In this document: positions 1 to 5,380 of the stretch, one piece after another
Layout: every line of letters starts with the position of its first letter
Numbering within the stretch: the stretch's first letter is position 1
Source: an uncultured Ilumatobacter sp.
GTDB lineage: Bacteria; Actinomycetota; Acidimicrobiia; Acidimicrobiales; Ilumatobacteraceae
NCBI GenBank assembly: GCA_937891565.1
Contig: CALAHA010000204.1
Location: 1 to 6,804 of the forward strand
DNA length: 6,804 nt
Direction: 5' to 3'
Position numbers and translations under genes: made by a program
The notes under the pieces: generated by a model
The model's input: the letters and a program-made list of their open reading frames with translations, nothing else
What the model was told of the DNA's origin: nothing
Databases searched by the model: none

Positions 1-848
1 CCGCCGATGTCGAGGAAGTTGGCAGCGGAGCCGCCGACCTGGTTGACGACGTCAAGCGTCGACATGGCGAGACCAGCGCCGTTGGCAATGATGCCGACGG
101 TGCCGTCGAGGCCGATGTACTGGAGATTCTTCTCGGCAGCCATCTTCTCGCGTTCGTCCATCTCGGTCAGGCCGCGAAATGCGTCCCACTCAGGGTGGCG
201 GAACTCGGCGTTGTCGTCGAGCGTGACCTTGGCGTCGAGCGCGTGCACTTCGCCGGTCGGCTTGAGGATCAACGGGTTGATCTCGGCGAGATCGCAGTCA
301 CCTTCGTCGTAGCAGCGATACAGCTTGACGAGAATGTCGGTCGCGCCGTCGATCGCGCGCTCGGGAAGCTTCGCGTCGAGGCATGCCTGGCGGGCGACGG
401 CTTCGGAGAGTCCGTCGACGGGGTCGATGTGCAACTTGATGATCGCATCGGGGTTTGTCTCAGCAACGACTTCGATCTCGACCCCACCTTCGCGCGAGAG
501 CATCATCAGGTGCTTCTTCTCGCTGCGATCGAGAGTGAACGAGACGTAGTACTCCTCGTCGATATCCGAAGCAGCTTCGACCCAGAGCCGACGTACGACG
601 TGGCCTTTGATGTCCATGCCCAAAATGTTGCCAGCGTGCTCACGCACTTCGGCCTCGTTGTCGGCGAGTTTGATGCCGCCAGCCTTACCGCGACCGCCGA
701 CCTGTACCTGCGCCTTAACGACGACGGGGTAGCCGGCAGATGCGGCCTCCTTCACTGCCTCGTCGACGGTGTCGGCCGGCCCGCCCGGGCTGACCGGAAT
801 GTCGTAGCGGGCGAAGTACTGCTTGCCCTGATATTCGAAGAGATCCAC
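1..848 (-). CDS. sucC: Succinyl-CoA synthetase (ADP/GDP-forming) beta subunit, C-terminus cut off by the window
   Basis: This is the beta subunit of the TCA-cycle enzyme that interconverts succinyl-CoA and succinate while making ATP or GTP; it works in the cytoplasm with the alpha subunit SucD. About 282 residues are visible of the roughly 385-400 usual for the family, and the reading frame is open to the left edge. Seen in the translation: the N-terminal DLFEYQGKQYFARY block, the ATP-grasp glycine-rich segment GGRGKAGG (residues 51-58), EGGVEIE (120-126), the EINPL block (189-193) with N191 and D205 at the expected Mg-nucleotide ligand positions, and the start of the CoA-ligase-like domain (NGAGLAM 256-262, ANFLDIG 276-282). 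The start is GTG at 848-846, chosen because it begins the family-conserved N-terminus and has GAGAGGG eight bases upstream. The gene follows mcmA2 by 87 bp on the same strand. sucD would be expected just beyond the left edge (inference). Confidence 0.96.
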   Translation of the reverse strand, partial: MDLFEYQGKQYFARYDIPVSPGGPADTVDEAVKEAASAGYPVVVKAQVQVGGRGKAGGIKLADNEAEVREHAGNILGMDIKGHVVRRLWVEAASDIDEEYYVSFTLDRSEKKHLMMLSREGGVEIEVVAETNPDAIIKLHIDPVDGLSEAVARQACLDAKLPERAIDGATDILVKLYRCYDEGDCDLAEINPLILKPTGEVHALDAKVTLDDNAEFRHPEWDAFRGLTEMDEREKMAAEKNLQYIGLDGTVGIIANGAGLAMSTLDVVNQVGGSAANFLDIG

Positions 849-856
849 GTTGGGAG

Positions 857-863
857 CCCTCTC
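857..863 (-). promoter_or_regulatory. Ribosome binding site of sucC
   Basis: Read on the minus strand the sequence is GAGAGGG, eight bases before the GTG codon at 848-846. It supports the GTG start, since there is no ATG near the conserved N-terminus. Confidence 0.6.
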
Positions 864-890
864 TTTCTTGTTTGCGGATGATGAGAGATT

Positions 891-920
891 TGAGAAATTG
901 TGTAGTGAGAAATGGTGTAG
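891..920. repeat. Two-copy tandem repeat of a 15-bp unit between mcmA2 and sucC
   Basis: On the plus strand TGAGAAATTGTGTAG (891-905) is followed directly by TGAGAAATGGTGTAG (906-920), with one mismatch. A partial relative, TGAGAGATT, precedes them at 882-890. The stretch is more AT-rich than its surroundings. It lies in the 87-bp gap, after the mcmA2 stop and before the sucC ribosome binding site. It could be a regulator site, part of a sucC promoter, or replication slippage; the sequence does not decide between these. Confidence 0.8.
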
Positions 921-935
921 TGACCGGCGAGCCAG

Positions 936-1340
936 TCAGGATTCGGTTTCGTCGAGGGCGCCTTCGAGCCACTCGCCAATGGCCTTCAGCGACGAGCCGG
1001 GGCCAAAAATTTCAGCAACGCCTTGCTCGCGTAGAGCGCGTGCGTCGGCATTGGGAATGACACCGCCACCGAAAACGAGTACGTCGCCGAGGTCACGGTT
1101 GCGGAGCTCTTCCATGACACGCGGGAAGAGCGTGAGGTGCGCGCCAGACAGGAGCGAGAGGCCCACTCCATCGGCGTCTTCCTGCAGCACCGTTTCAGCA
1201 ATCTGTTCGGGCGTCTGATGGAGACCGGTGTAGATGACCTCGAAACCGTGGTCACGAAGGGCTCTGGTGATGGTCTTGGCGCCTCGGTCGTGGCCGTCTA
1301 GGCCGGGCTTCGCGACGACAATGCGATAGGTGCGCTTCAC
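936..1340 (-). CDS. mcmA2: Cobalamin-binding (small) subunit of methylmalonyl-CoA mutase-type enzyme
   Basis: This 134-residue protein is a stand-alone B12-binding domain, equivalent to the C-terminal domain of methylmalonyl-CoA mutase. With a separate large TIM-barrel subunit it would catalyse the carbon-skeleton rearrangement between methylmalonyl-CoA and succinyl-CoA. Seen: a Rossmann-like start (IVVAKPGLDGHDRG) containing the DxHxxG motif, with H17 as the expected lower cobalt ligand; GLSLLSG (60-66) with S62, which contacts the nucleotide tail in this family; and the FGGG turn (90-93). The length matches archaeal- and actinobacterial-type split small subunits. The start is GTG at 1340-1338, giving MKRTYRIVVAKPGLDG; an AAGG lies ten bases upstream, a weak ribosome site. 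The large subunit is not in the window. The next gene downstream, sucC, uses succinyl-CoA, which fits a shared pathway. The partner could instead be a related acyl-CoA mutase, because specificity lies in the large subunit. Confidence 0.92.
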   Translation of the reverse strand: MKRTYRIVVAKPGLDGHDRGAKTITRALRDHGFEVIYTGLHQTPEQIAETVLQEDADGVGLSLLSGAHLTLFPRVMEELRNRDLGDVLVFGGGVIPNADARALREQGVAEIFGPGSSLKAIGEWLEGALDETES

Positions 1341-1351
1341 AGAGTCAGGAC

Positions 1352-1380
1352 CTTATGCGGCTGGCAAGCCGATCCACCAA
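1352..1380 (-). promoter_or_regulatory. Weak candidate promoter of mcmA2
   Basis: Read on the minus strand, TTGGTG (1380-1375) and CATAAG (1357-1352) are separated by 17 bases. The -10 element would end 11 bases before the GTG start, which predicts a leader of only a few bases, an arrangement common in actinobacteria. The match to sigma-70-type consensus is modest (3/6 and 4/6), so this is only a candidate. Confidence 0.25.
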
Positions 1381-1441
1381 CCCGTGGCATCGCGAACAGC
1401 GACGTTGATGAAGGCGGGCTCGGCGACGGCAGACTAAGGAC

Positions 1442-1951
1442 GTGCCCAAGGAACCTACTCCTCCGGTCAAAATGCGCTCGCCGCTCGTTCGTGCGTTGCT
1501 GCCCAATGTCGGCGGCATCGTCGTCCTTGGGCTCATCGGCCTCATGCTGTGGGGCTTCGCAGCGTTCATCTCGCGTGACGGCACGGCAGCGACTCAGCGC
1601 CTCGCTCCGTCGAACCTTCGAGTCGGGACCGTGCAAAACGCCGCTGACATCGTCAATCAAGACGGCCCGATCCTCCTCGCCGATCTCGCGACCAACCGCG
1701 GAGTGCGCACGATCGTGCTCGACCACACCGGAGACGATCCCGCTGTGGGTTGGGTCGTTTACTTCGGCTACCCGGCCGACGGCGACGAAGACTGCATCGT
1801 CGAGCAAATCATTGGCACACGCGAATTCATCGACTGTGACGGCAACACCCTCGACGTGAGCGAGTTGGCACCGCCACCGCCGGGTGTCAACCCGGTTGTC
1901 GAGAACAGTCGTTTGCTGTCAATCGACCTCAGCGGCGTCACAGAAAACTGA
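1442..1951 (+). CDS. Membrane-anchored small protein with a degenerate Rieske-like extracytoplasmic domain
   Basis: I do not recognise a named gene. The 169-residue product has a short charged, proline-containing N-terminus, one hydrophobic helix at about residues 23-44 with basic residues before it, and an extracytoplasmic domain of about 125 residues. From residue 60 the pattern (VGTV, PILLADL, VLDHTGDDP, GWVVYFGYP, DCIVEQ, REFIDCDGNTLDVSELAPPPPGVNP, LLSIDLSG) resembles the order of a Rieske domain. The two regions that normally carry CxH and CxxH are reduced to C118 and C132, and neither ligand histidine is present. A disulfide between the two cysteines is possible. The start is uncertain. 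GTG at 1442 has AAGGA only one base before it, too close for a normal ribosome site; ATG at 1472 (residue 11) would still leave the helix whole. The gene is divergent from mcmA2 (101-bp gap). Rieske kinship is inference from pattern. Confidence 0.75.
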   Translation: MPKEPTPPVKMRSPLVRALLPNVGGIVVLGLIGLMLWGFAAFISRDGTAATQRLAPSNLRVGTVQNAADIVNQDGPILLADLATNRGVRTIVLDHTGDDPAVGWVVYFGYPADGDEDCIVEQIIGTREFIDCDGNTLDVSELAPPPPGVNPVVENSRLLSIDLSGVTEN

Positions 1952-1962
1952 TCAATTCAGCG

Positions 1963-1983
1963 GGCCGGCCCACAGGCCTGGCC
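1963..1983. terminator. GC-rich hairpin between convergent stop codons
   Basis: GGCCGGCC (1963-1970) pairs with GGCCTGGCC (1975-1983) through eight G-C pairs, with T1979 bulged and a CACA loop. It starts 12 bases after the TGA of the plus-strand gene (1949-1951) and sits eight bases after the stop of the minus-strand flavodoxin gene. No U-tract follows in either direction, so it is best read as a U-less bidirectional terminator of the sort proposed for actinobacteria. Confidence 0.5.
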
Positions 1984-1990
1984 ACTGCAG

Positions 1991-2431
1991 TCAGGCGTCG
2001 ACAGGCAGGCTGTTGGCTGCACTGAGCAACCGGCTCGCGAACTCTTCGGTGTGCTCGGGGAGCTTGCTCCGGCTCATGGCGAGGCCGCCAATGACGTAGG
2101 CACCGGTATCTCCGAGGGAGCTGGTCAGTTTGTCGAGGCTGTTGCCCGGGTGTAGTGCAAAGGTGCAGAATGCGGCAGCCTTCTTGCCGCGCATCGACGG
2201 GAGGTTGGCGATGCTGTTCACATTCCAAGGTGCCTGGCCGAACACGAAGGCGCCATGCACCCATGTACCGACCAGCACGATGTCAGCCTCGTGAATCGAC
2301 TGATGGTCGGGCTGTTTGACCTTAGAAAGGCCGGTGATGGTCCATCGCTCCTGCTGCAGAAGATCGGCCACGCTTTCAGCGGCCTTCCATGTGTTGCCCG
2401 TCAAACTCTCGACCAGAATTGCTGCCTTCAT
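1991..2431 (-). CDS. Flavodoxin-like protein, predicted FMN binding
   Basis: The 146-residue product has the size and order of a short-chain flavodoxin fold. It begins MKAAILVESLTGNT, where SLTGNT (residues 9-14) is the FMN-phosphate loop (T/S-x-T-G-x-T). The second flavin loop is around VGTWVHGAFVFGQAPW (54-69), with W57 placed to stack near the isoalloxazine ring, and AAAFCTFALHPG (85-96) is the third loop region. It would act as a cytoplasmic one- or two-electron carrier or small oxidoreductase; partner and substrate are unknown. I chose the ATG at 2431-2429 because it begins beta-strand 1. A longer frame opens at 2488 but would overlap the pcrA 3' end and add residues unlike the family. 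No Shine-Dalgarno site precedes the ATG; an in-frame GTG at 2455 is an alternative. The gene lies 29 bp after the pcrA stop on the same strand, so cotranscription or translational coupling is likely (inference). Confidence 0.85.
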   Translation of the reverse strand: MKAAILVESLTGNTWKAAESVADLLQQERWTITGLSKVKQPDHQSIHEADIVLVGTWVHGAFVFGQAPWNVNSIANLPSMRGKKAAAFCTFALHPGNSLDKLTSSLGDTGAYVIGGLAMSRSKLPEHTEEFASRLLSAANSLPVDA

Positions 2432-2460
2432 ATTCGACAGTCTGGCACGGCGCACGCCAA

Positions 2461-4935
2461 TCAGCCGATCTTCTTGAGCGGCGCCCACGCCAAGCTCAGA
2501 TGCTTCGTGCCAACACCACTGAAGTTGATGGTGGCTTCCGCTTTTTCGCCTTCACCCTTGACGTCAATGATGACTCCGTCCCCGAAGCTTGGGTGCACGA
2601 CCCCATCACCGATGCGTAGCCCGAGTTCCTGGCTGTTTGATGGTTCAGGCATGTGCTTCTTGGCGAACTGCAGCGCTGCCTCGACCACCCGATCGCGATG
2701 CGCATCCTGCTGTTCCTTTGCATCGCTTTGGACGTCGGCGTTGATGTCGCGACCGGGAAGTTCGTCGTCGGCGTGAGCTCGCCGGTACGCGGTTGGCTGG
2801 TACGACGAATCGTCGCTGCCCTGGTCTTTCTTGCTGTTGGAGTAGTCGGAGCCGTATGAAGAGCGGTAACTCTGACGGCCATAGCTCGATCGACCGCTTA
2901 CGTTTCCCGTCGACTCGATCAGCTCAGCTGGAATCTCGTCGAAGAACCGTGACGGAGGGTTGTACTGCGTCGAGCCAAACAGTTGGCGGCTCCACGCATG
3001 GCTCATGTAGAGCCGCTGCATCGCTCGCGTGATGCCAACGTAGGCGAGGCGGCGTTCCTCTTCCATCTCGACCGGCTCGTTCAGTGATCGGATGTGCGGA
3101 AAAATCCCCTCTTCGACACCGACGATGAAGACCACCGGGAATTCGAGGCCCTTCGCCGAGTGCAGGGTCATCAAGATGACGAGGTCTTCAACTTCGCCCT
3201 CGGGCAGGTCGTCGGTGTCGGCGACGAGTGCGACCTGCTCCATGAATTCGGCGATCACCGTAAATTCGCGTGCCGAGCCAATCAGCTCGCCAAGATTCTC
3301 AAGCCGCGTGTGATCTTCGATCGAGTCCGAGGCCTCGAGTTCGCCGAGGTAGCCAGATCCGTCGAGCGCCAATTGCAGGAGGTCGGCAGGGCCGTACTGA
3401 TCGTCGAGGGCCATACCCGACATGCCGTCGAGGAGTTCGACAAATGAGGCAATGCCACGAACTGCCGGGCCGGTCACGCCAGCCTCGTCGTTTCGGCGCA
3501 GCGCCTCGGCGAAACCGATTCCTTCAGAAGCTGCAAACGCATCGAGCTTGGCAACGCTGGCATCGCCGACACCGCGCTTGGGCACGTTGAGCACTCGCTT
3601 GAGGCTGACCTCGTCGGCTGGATTCACGACCGCCCGTAGGTAGGCCATAGCGTCTTTCACCTCGCGCCGGTCGTAGAAACGCGTGCCGCCGACCACCTTG
3701 TACGGGACGCCCTGGCGCATGAACGCCTCTTCGATGACACGGCTCTGCGCATTGGTTCGGTACAACACCGCCATCTCGCGGAAGTTCGCTTCGGCATCAC
3801 CCTGCAGTTGCTTTGCGTTGCCGGCTACCCAGTTGGCCTCGTCACCTTCGTCTTCGCCGTGGTAGCGGATGATTTTTTCGCCGCTCCCACTGTCGGTCCA
3901 GAGGTTTTTCGGCCGGCGCTCCGTGTTGTTCTCGATGATTGCATTAGCCGCGTCGAGGATGGTTTGGGTGCTGCGGTAATTCTGGTCGAGCACCACCGTC
4001 GTGACGTCGGGGAATGCTTCTTCGAACTGCAAGATGTTCCTAAAGTCGGCACCGCGGAACCGATAGACACTTTGGTCAGTGTCACCAACGACGCACACGT
4101 TGTTGTGGCCACGCGCCAGCATCAGCACCATCTGGTTTTGGGCGTTATTCGTGTCCTGGTACTCGTCAACCAGGATGTGGGCGAACCGATCGCGGTAGTG
4201 TTCAAGCACCTCGCCATGGTTGCGAAACAGTTCGACTGTCTTGGTCAACAGATCGTCGAAGTCCATGGCTCCAGCCTTCAGCAGACGAGCCTGGTACTCG
4301 CCATAGACCTCAGCGTGCTTGCGGTCAAAGATGTTCTCAGCCGCCGCAGCAGCTTCGGCTGGCGCCACCAACTCGTTCTTCCAGTTGCTGATGATCTGGT
4401 GAACGCCGCGCGGCGTGAACCGCTTGGTGTCAAGGCCGAGGTCGCGGATGACGTAGCCGGTGAGGCGGTTCGCGTCGGCCGAGTCATAGATCGAAAACTG
4501 GCGCGGGTAACCAAGCACGTCGGCGTTCGCTCGCAGAATGCGCACGCACGCCGAGTGGAAGGTCGACACCCACATTGTCTTGACAACCGGGCCAACCAGC
4601 TCAGCGACGCGCTCTCGCATCTCGGCTGCAGCCTTGTTGGTGAACGTGATCGCCAGAATCTTGGACGGGTGCACACCCTCGTGAATGAGGTGTGCAATGC
4701 GATGCGTGAGCACCCGTGTCTTACCGGAACCAGCACCGGCGACCACCAGTAGCGGGCCCTCATCGTGCACAACAGCATCGAGTTGATCGGGGTTGAGACC
4801 CTGGGCGAATGGCGACAGGCCCGTGGATCGGCGCTTGCTCTGCACCGAGTCAACAACAGAGTCGGTCGCAGCGATATCGGCCCCAGGGGATTCAGCCGGG
4901 TGCGGAATGTCGGCGAACAGCTCTTCGTCACTCAT
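2461..4935 (-). CDS. pcrA: ATP-dependent 3'-5' DNA helicase PcrA/UvrD (superfamily 1A)
   Basis: This is a complete 824-residue helicase that unwinds DNA in nucleotide excision repair, removes RecA filaments and helps replication past transcription complexes. Motifs seen in order: Q motif LNPDQLDAV (47-55), Walker A AGAGSGKT (66-73), motif Ia ITFTNKAA (96-103), Walker B DEYQD (257-261), motif III GDTDQSVYRFRGAD (284-297), motif IV QNYRST (318-323), motif V TLHSAKGLEFPVV (590-602) and motif VI EERRLAYVGITRA (627-639). A low-complexity linker rich in Ser, Tyr and Arg follows (about 677-720). The last 54 residues (GLRIGDGVVHPSFGDG through WAPLKKIG) form the Tudor-like domain that contacts RNA polymerase in PcrA/UvrD1. 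Residues 1-45 are an acidic, poorly conserved N-terminal extension. The ATG at 4935 is the only good start in frame, but no clear ribosome site precedes it. No LexA-type box was recognised upstream. The flavodoxin-like gene follows closely. Confidence 0.97.
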   Translation of the reverse strand: MSDEELFADIPHPAESPGADIAATDSVVDSVQSKRRSTGLSPFAQGLNPDQLDAVVHDEGPLLVVAGAGSGKTRVLTHRIAHLIHEGVHPSKILAITFTNKAAAEMRERVAELVGPVVKTMWVSTFHSACVRILRANADVLGYPRQFSIYDSADANRLTGYVIRDLGLDTKRFTPRGVHQIISNWKNELVAPAEAAAAAENIFDRKHAEVYGEYQARLLKAGAMDFDDLLTKTVELFRNHGEVLEHYRDRFAHILVDEYQDTNNAQNQMVLMLARGHNNVCVVGDTDQSVYRFRGADFRNILQFEEAFPDVTTVVLDQNYRSTQTILDAANAIIENNTERRPKNLWTDSGSGEKIIRYHGEDEGDEANWVAGNAKQLQGDAEANFREMAVLYRTNAQSRVIEEAFMRQGVPYKVVGGTRFYDRREVKDAMAYLRAVVNPADEVSLKRVLNVPKRGVGDASVAKLDAFAASEGIGFAEALRRNDEAGVTGPAVRGIASFVELLDGMSGMALDDQYGPADLLQLALDGSGYLGELEASDSIEDHTRLENLGELIGSAREFTVIAEFMEQVALVADTDDLPEGEVEDLVILMTLHSAKGLEFPVVFIVGVEEGIFPHIRSLNEPVEMEEERRLAYVGITRAMQRLYMSHAWSRQLFGSTQYNPPSRFFDEIPAELIESTGNVSGRSSYGRQSYRSSYGSDYSNSKKDQGSDDSSYQPTAYRRAHADDELPGRDINADVQSDAKEQQDAHRDRVVEAALQFAKKHMPEPSNSQELGLRIGDGVVHPSFGDGVIIDVKGEGEKAEATINFSGVGTKHLSLAWAPLKKIG

Positions 4936-4971
4936 CAGCTGATCACTCTAGAGATGCGCCCCGCCCCATAG

Positions 4972-5023
4972 CGTTTGCGTCGACGTTTCGGTTGACATGA
5001 GCGCGAAAACTTCGACGCAAACG
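4972..5023. repeat. Long imperfect inverted repeat (potential hairpin) upstream of pcrA
   Basis: CGTTTGCGTCGA (4972-4983) and TCGACGCAAACG (5012-5023) are perfect 12-bp inverted copies. Inside them, after one mismatch, GTTT (4985-4988) pairs with AAAC (5007-5010), then CG with CG across a one-base bulge. This leaves a loop of 13 bases (4991-5003). The structure begins 36 bases upstream of the pcrA start and touches the truncated 5' edge of the hydrolase pseudogene. It could be a hairpin in the pcrA leader, an operator, or a leftover terminator or small repeat element. No T-tract follows either arm. Confidence 0.75.
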
Positions 5024-5025
5024 GG

Positions 5026-5329
5026 CTGAGGCCTCTGGTGCGGCGGCGCAACATCTGGCATGTTGCTGGGCGCGATCGCAAACTCGTGATCGACACAGGA
5101 ATGAGCGTCGCCAGCCTCGTCGATGAAATGCGAGACCTCCTCGCCAAGACCGTGGCCGCGGTCGCCACACATGGTCACGGCGACCACATTGGCGGCCATC
5201 TCGAGTTGGATGACACCGTGGCGCACGTGTCGCGTTCCTGTCGACATCGTGCGCGGCGGTCATGACCCAAGCTTCGGCCGCGCTCGACGCCACGAAATCG
5301 CCCGTGACTATCTGACCCTGCGAGCCTGA
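5026..5329 (+). pseudogene. Decayed metallo-beta-lactamase-fold hydrolase (internal deletion plus frame change)
   Basis: Two pieces of one hydrolase are seen. The first frame, readable from about 5026, gives LRPLV, NIWHVAGRDRKLVIDTGM and VAAVATHGHGDHIGGHLELDDTVAH in order, including the family's HxHxDH zinc motif (codons 5170-5187), then runs to TGA by 5265 in unrelated residues. The second, in the +1 frame from about 5237, reads VDIVRGGHDPSFGRARRHEIARDYL and ends at TGA 5327-5329; this is the usual C-terminal ending of such proteins. The two frames together cover about 100 residues against some 220-250 for intact relatives. The middle, with the remaining metal ligands, is missing, and the junction lies near 5217-5240. 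The N-terminus also looks truncated: an in-frame stop sits at 4993-4995 and only GTG 5038 or CTG codons could start it. The original was probably a soluble hydrolase of unknown substrate. A functional short protein is unlikely. Confidence 0.7.
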
Positions 5330-5366
5330 CTTGCCACACCGAGGTCTGACCTCGGTGTGACAAGTC
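5328..5366. terminator. 39-bp near-perfect palindrome, probable bidirectional terminator
   Basis: GACTTGCCACACCGAGGTC (5328-5346) and GACCTCGGTGTGACAAGTC (5348-5366) are inverted copies with one mismatch (C5334 against A5360) around a single central base, giving 18 of 19 pairs. It starts within the pseudogene's stop codon and ends 14 bases before the stop of the minus-strand ABC-F gene, the expected place for a terminator between convergent genes. Neither side has a U-tract. Confidence 0.65.
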
Positions 5367-5380
5367 GACGGTCAGATCGG

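Noticed and set aside
195..881. Open frame of 228 codons on the plus strand
   Set aside because: It is the complement of sucC, whose translation matches the succinyl-CoA synthetase beta family throughout. The antisense product shows no motif.
1337..1807. Minus-strand frame of 156 codons opposite the membrane-anchored protein
   Set aside because: The plus-strand product has a clear transmembrane segment and ordered domain; the opposite frame is rich in Arg/Asp/Glu shadow residues and overlaps the mcmA2 start region.
2432..2488. N-terminal extension of the flavodoxin-like protein to 2488
   Set aside because: It would overlap the pcrA 3' end, adds 19 residues before the conserved first beta-strand, and the family starts at the MKAAILVES position.
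3808..4752. Open frame of 314 codons on the plus strand, antisense to pcrA
   Set aside because: It lies wholly within conserved helicase motifs of pcrA on the other strand, its product matches no family I recognise, and long antisense frames are expected in GC-rich DNA.
4992..4997. Consensus -35 hexamer TTGACA on the plus strand, suggesting a promoter for the hydrolase
   Set aside because: No acceptable -10 hexamer lies 16-19 bases downstream, and the hexamer falls in the loop of the inverted repeat. It may be a relic but cannot be supported as a promoter.
4936..5037. Possible LexA (SOS) box upstream of pcrA
   Set aside because: The inverted repeat sequence does not contain the actinobacterial GAAC-N4-GTTC core, so SOS control is not supported from sequence.
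4948..5247. Minus-strand frame of 99 codons between pcrA and the ABC-F gene
   Set aside because: It is antisense to the hydrolase remnant, whose plus-strand translation has a clear HxHxDH motif and DTG block. The antisense product has no recognisable feature.
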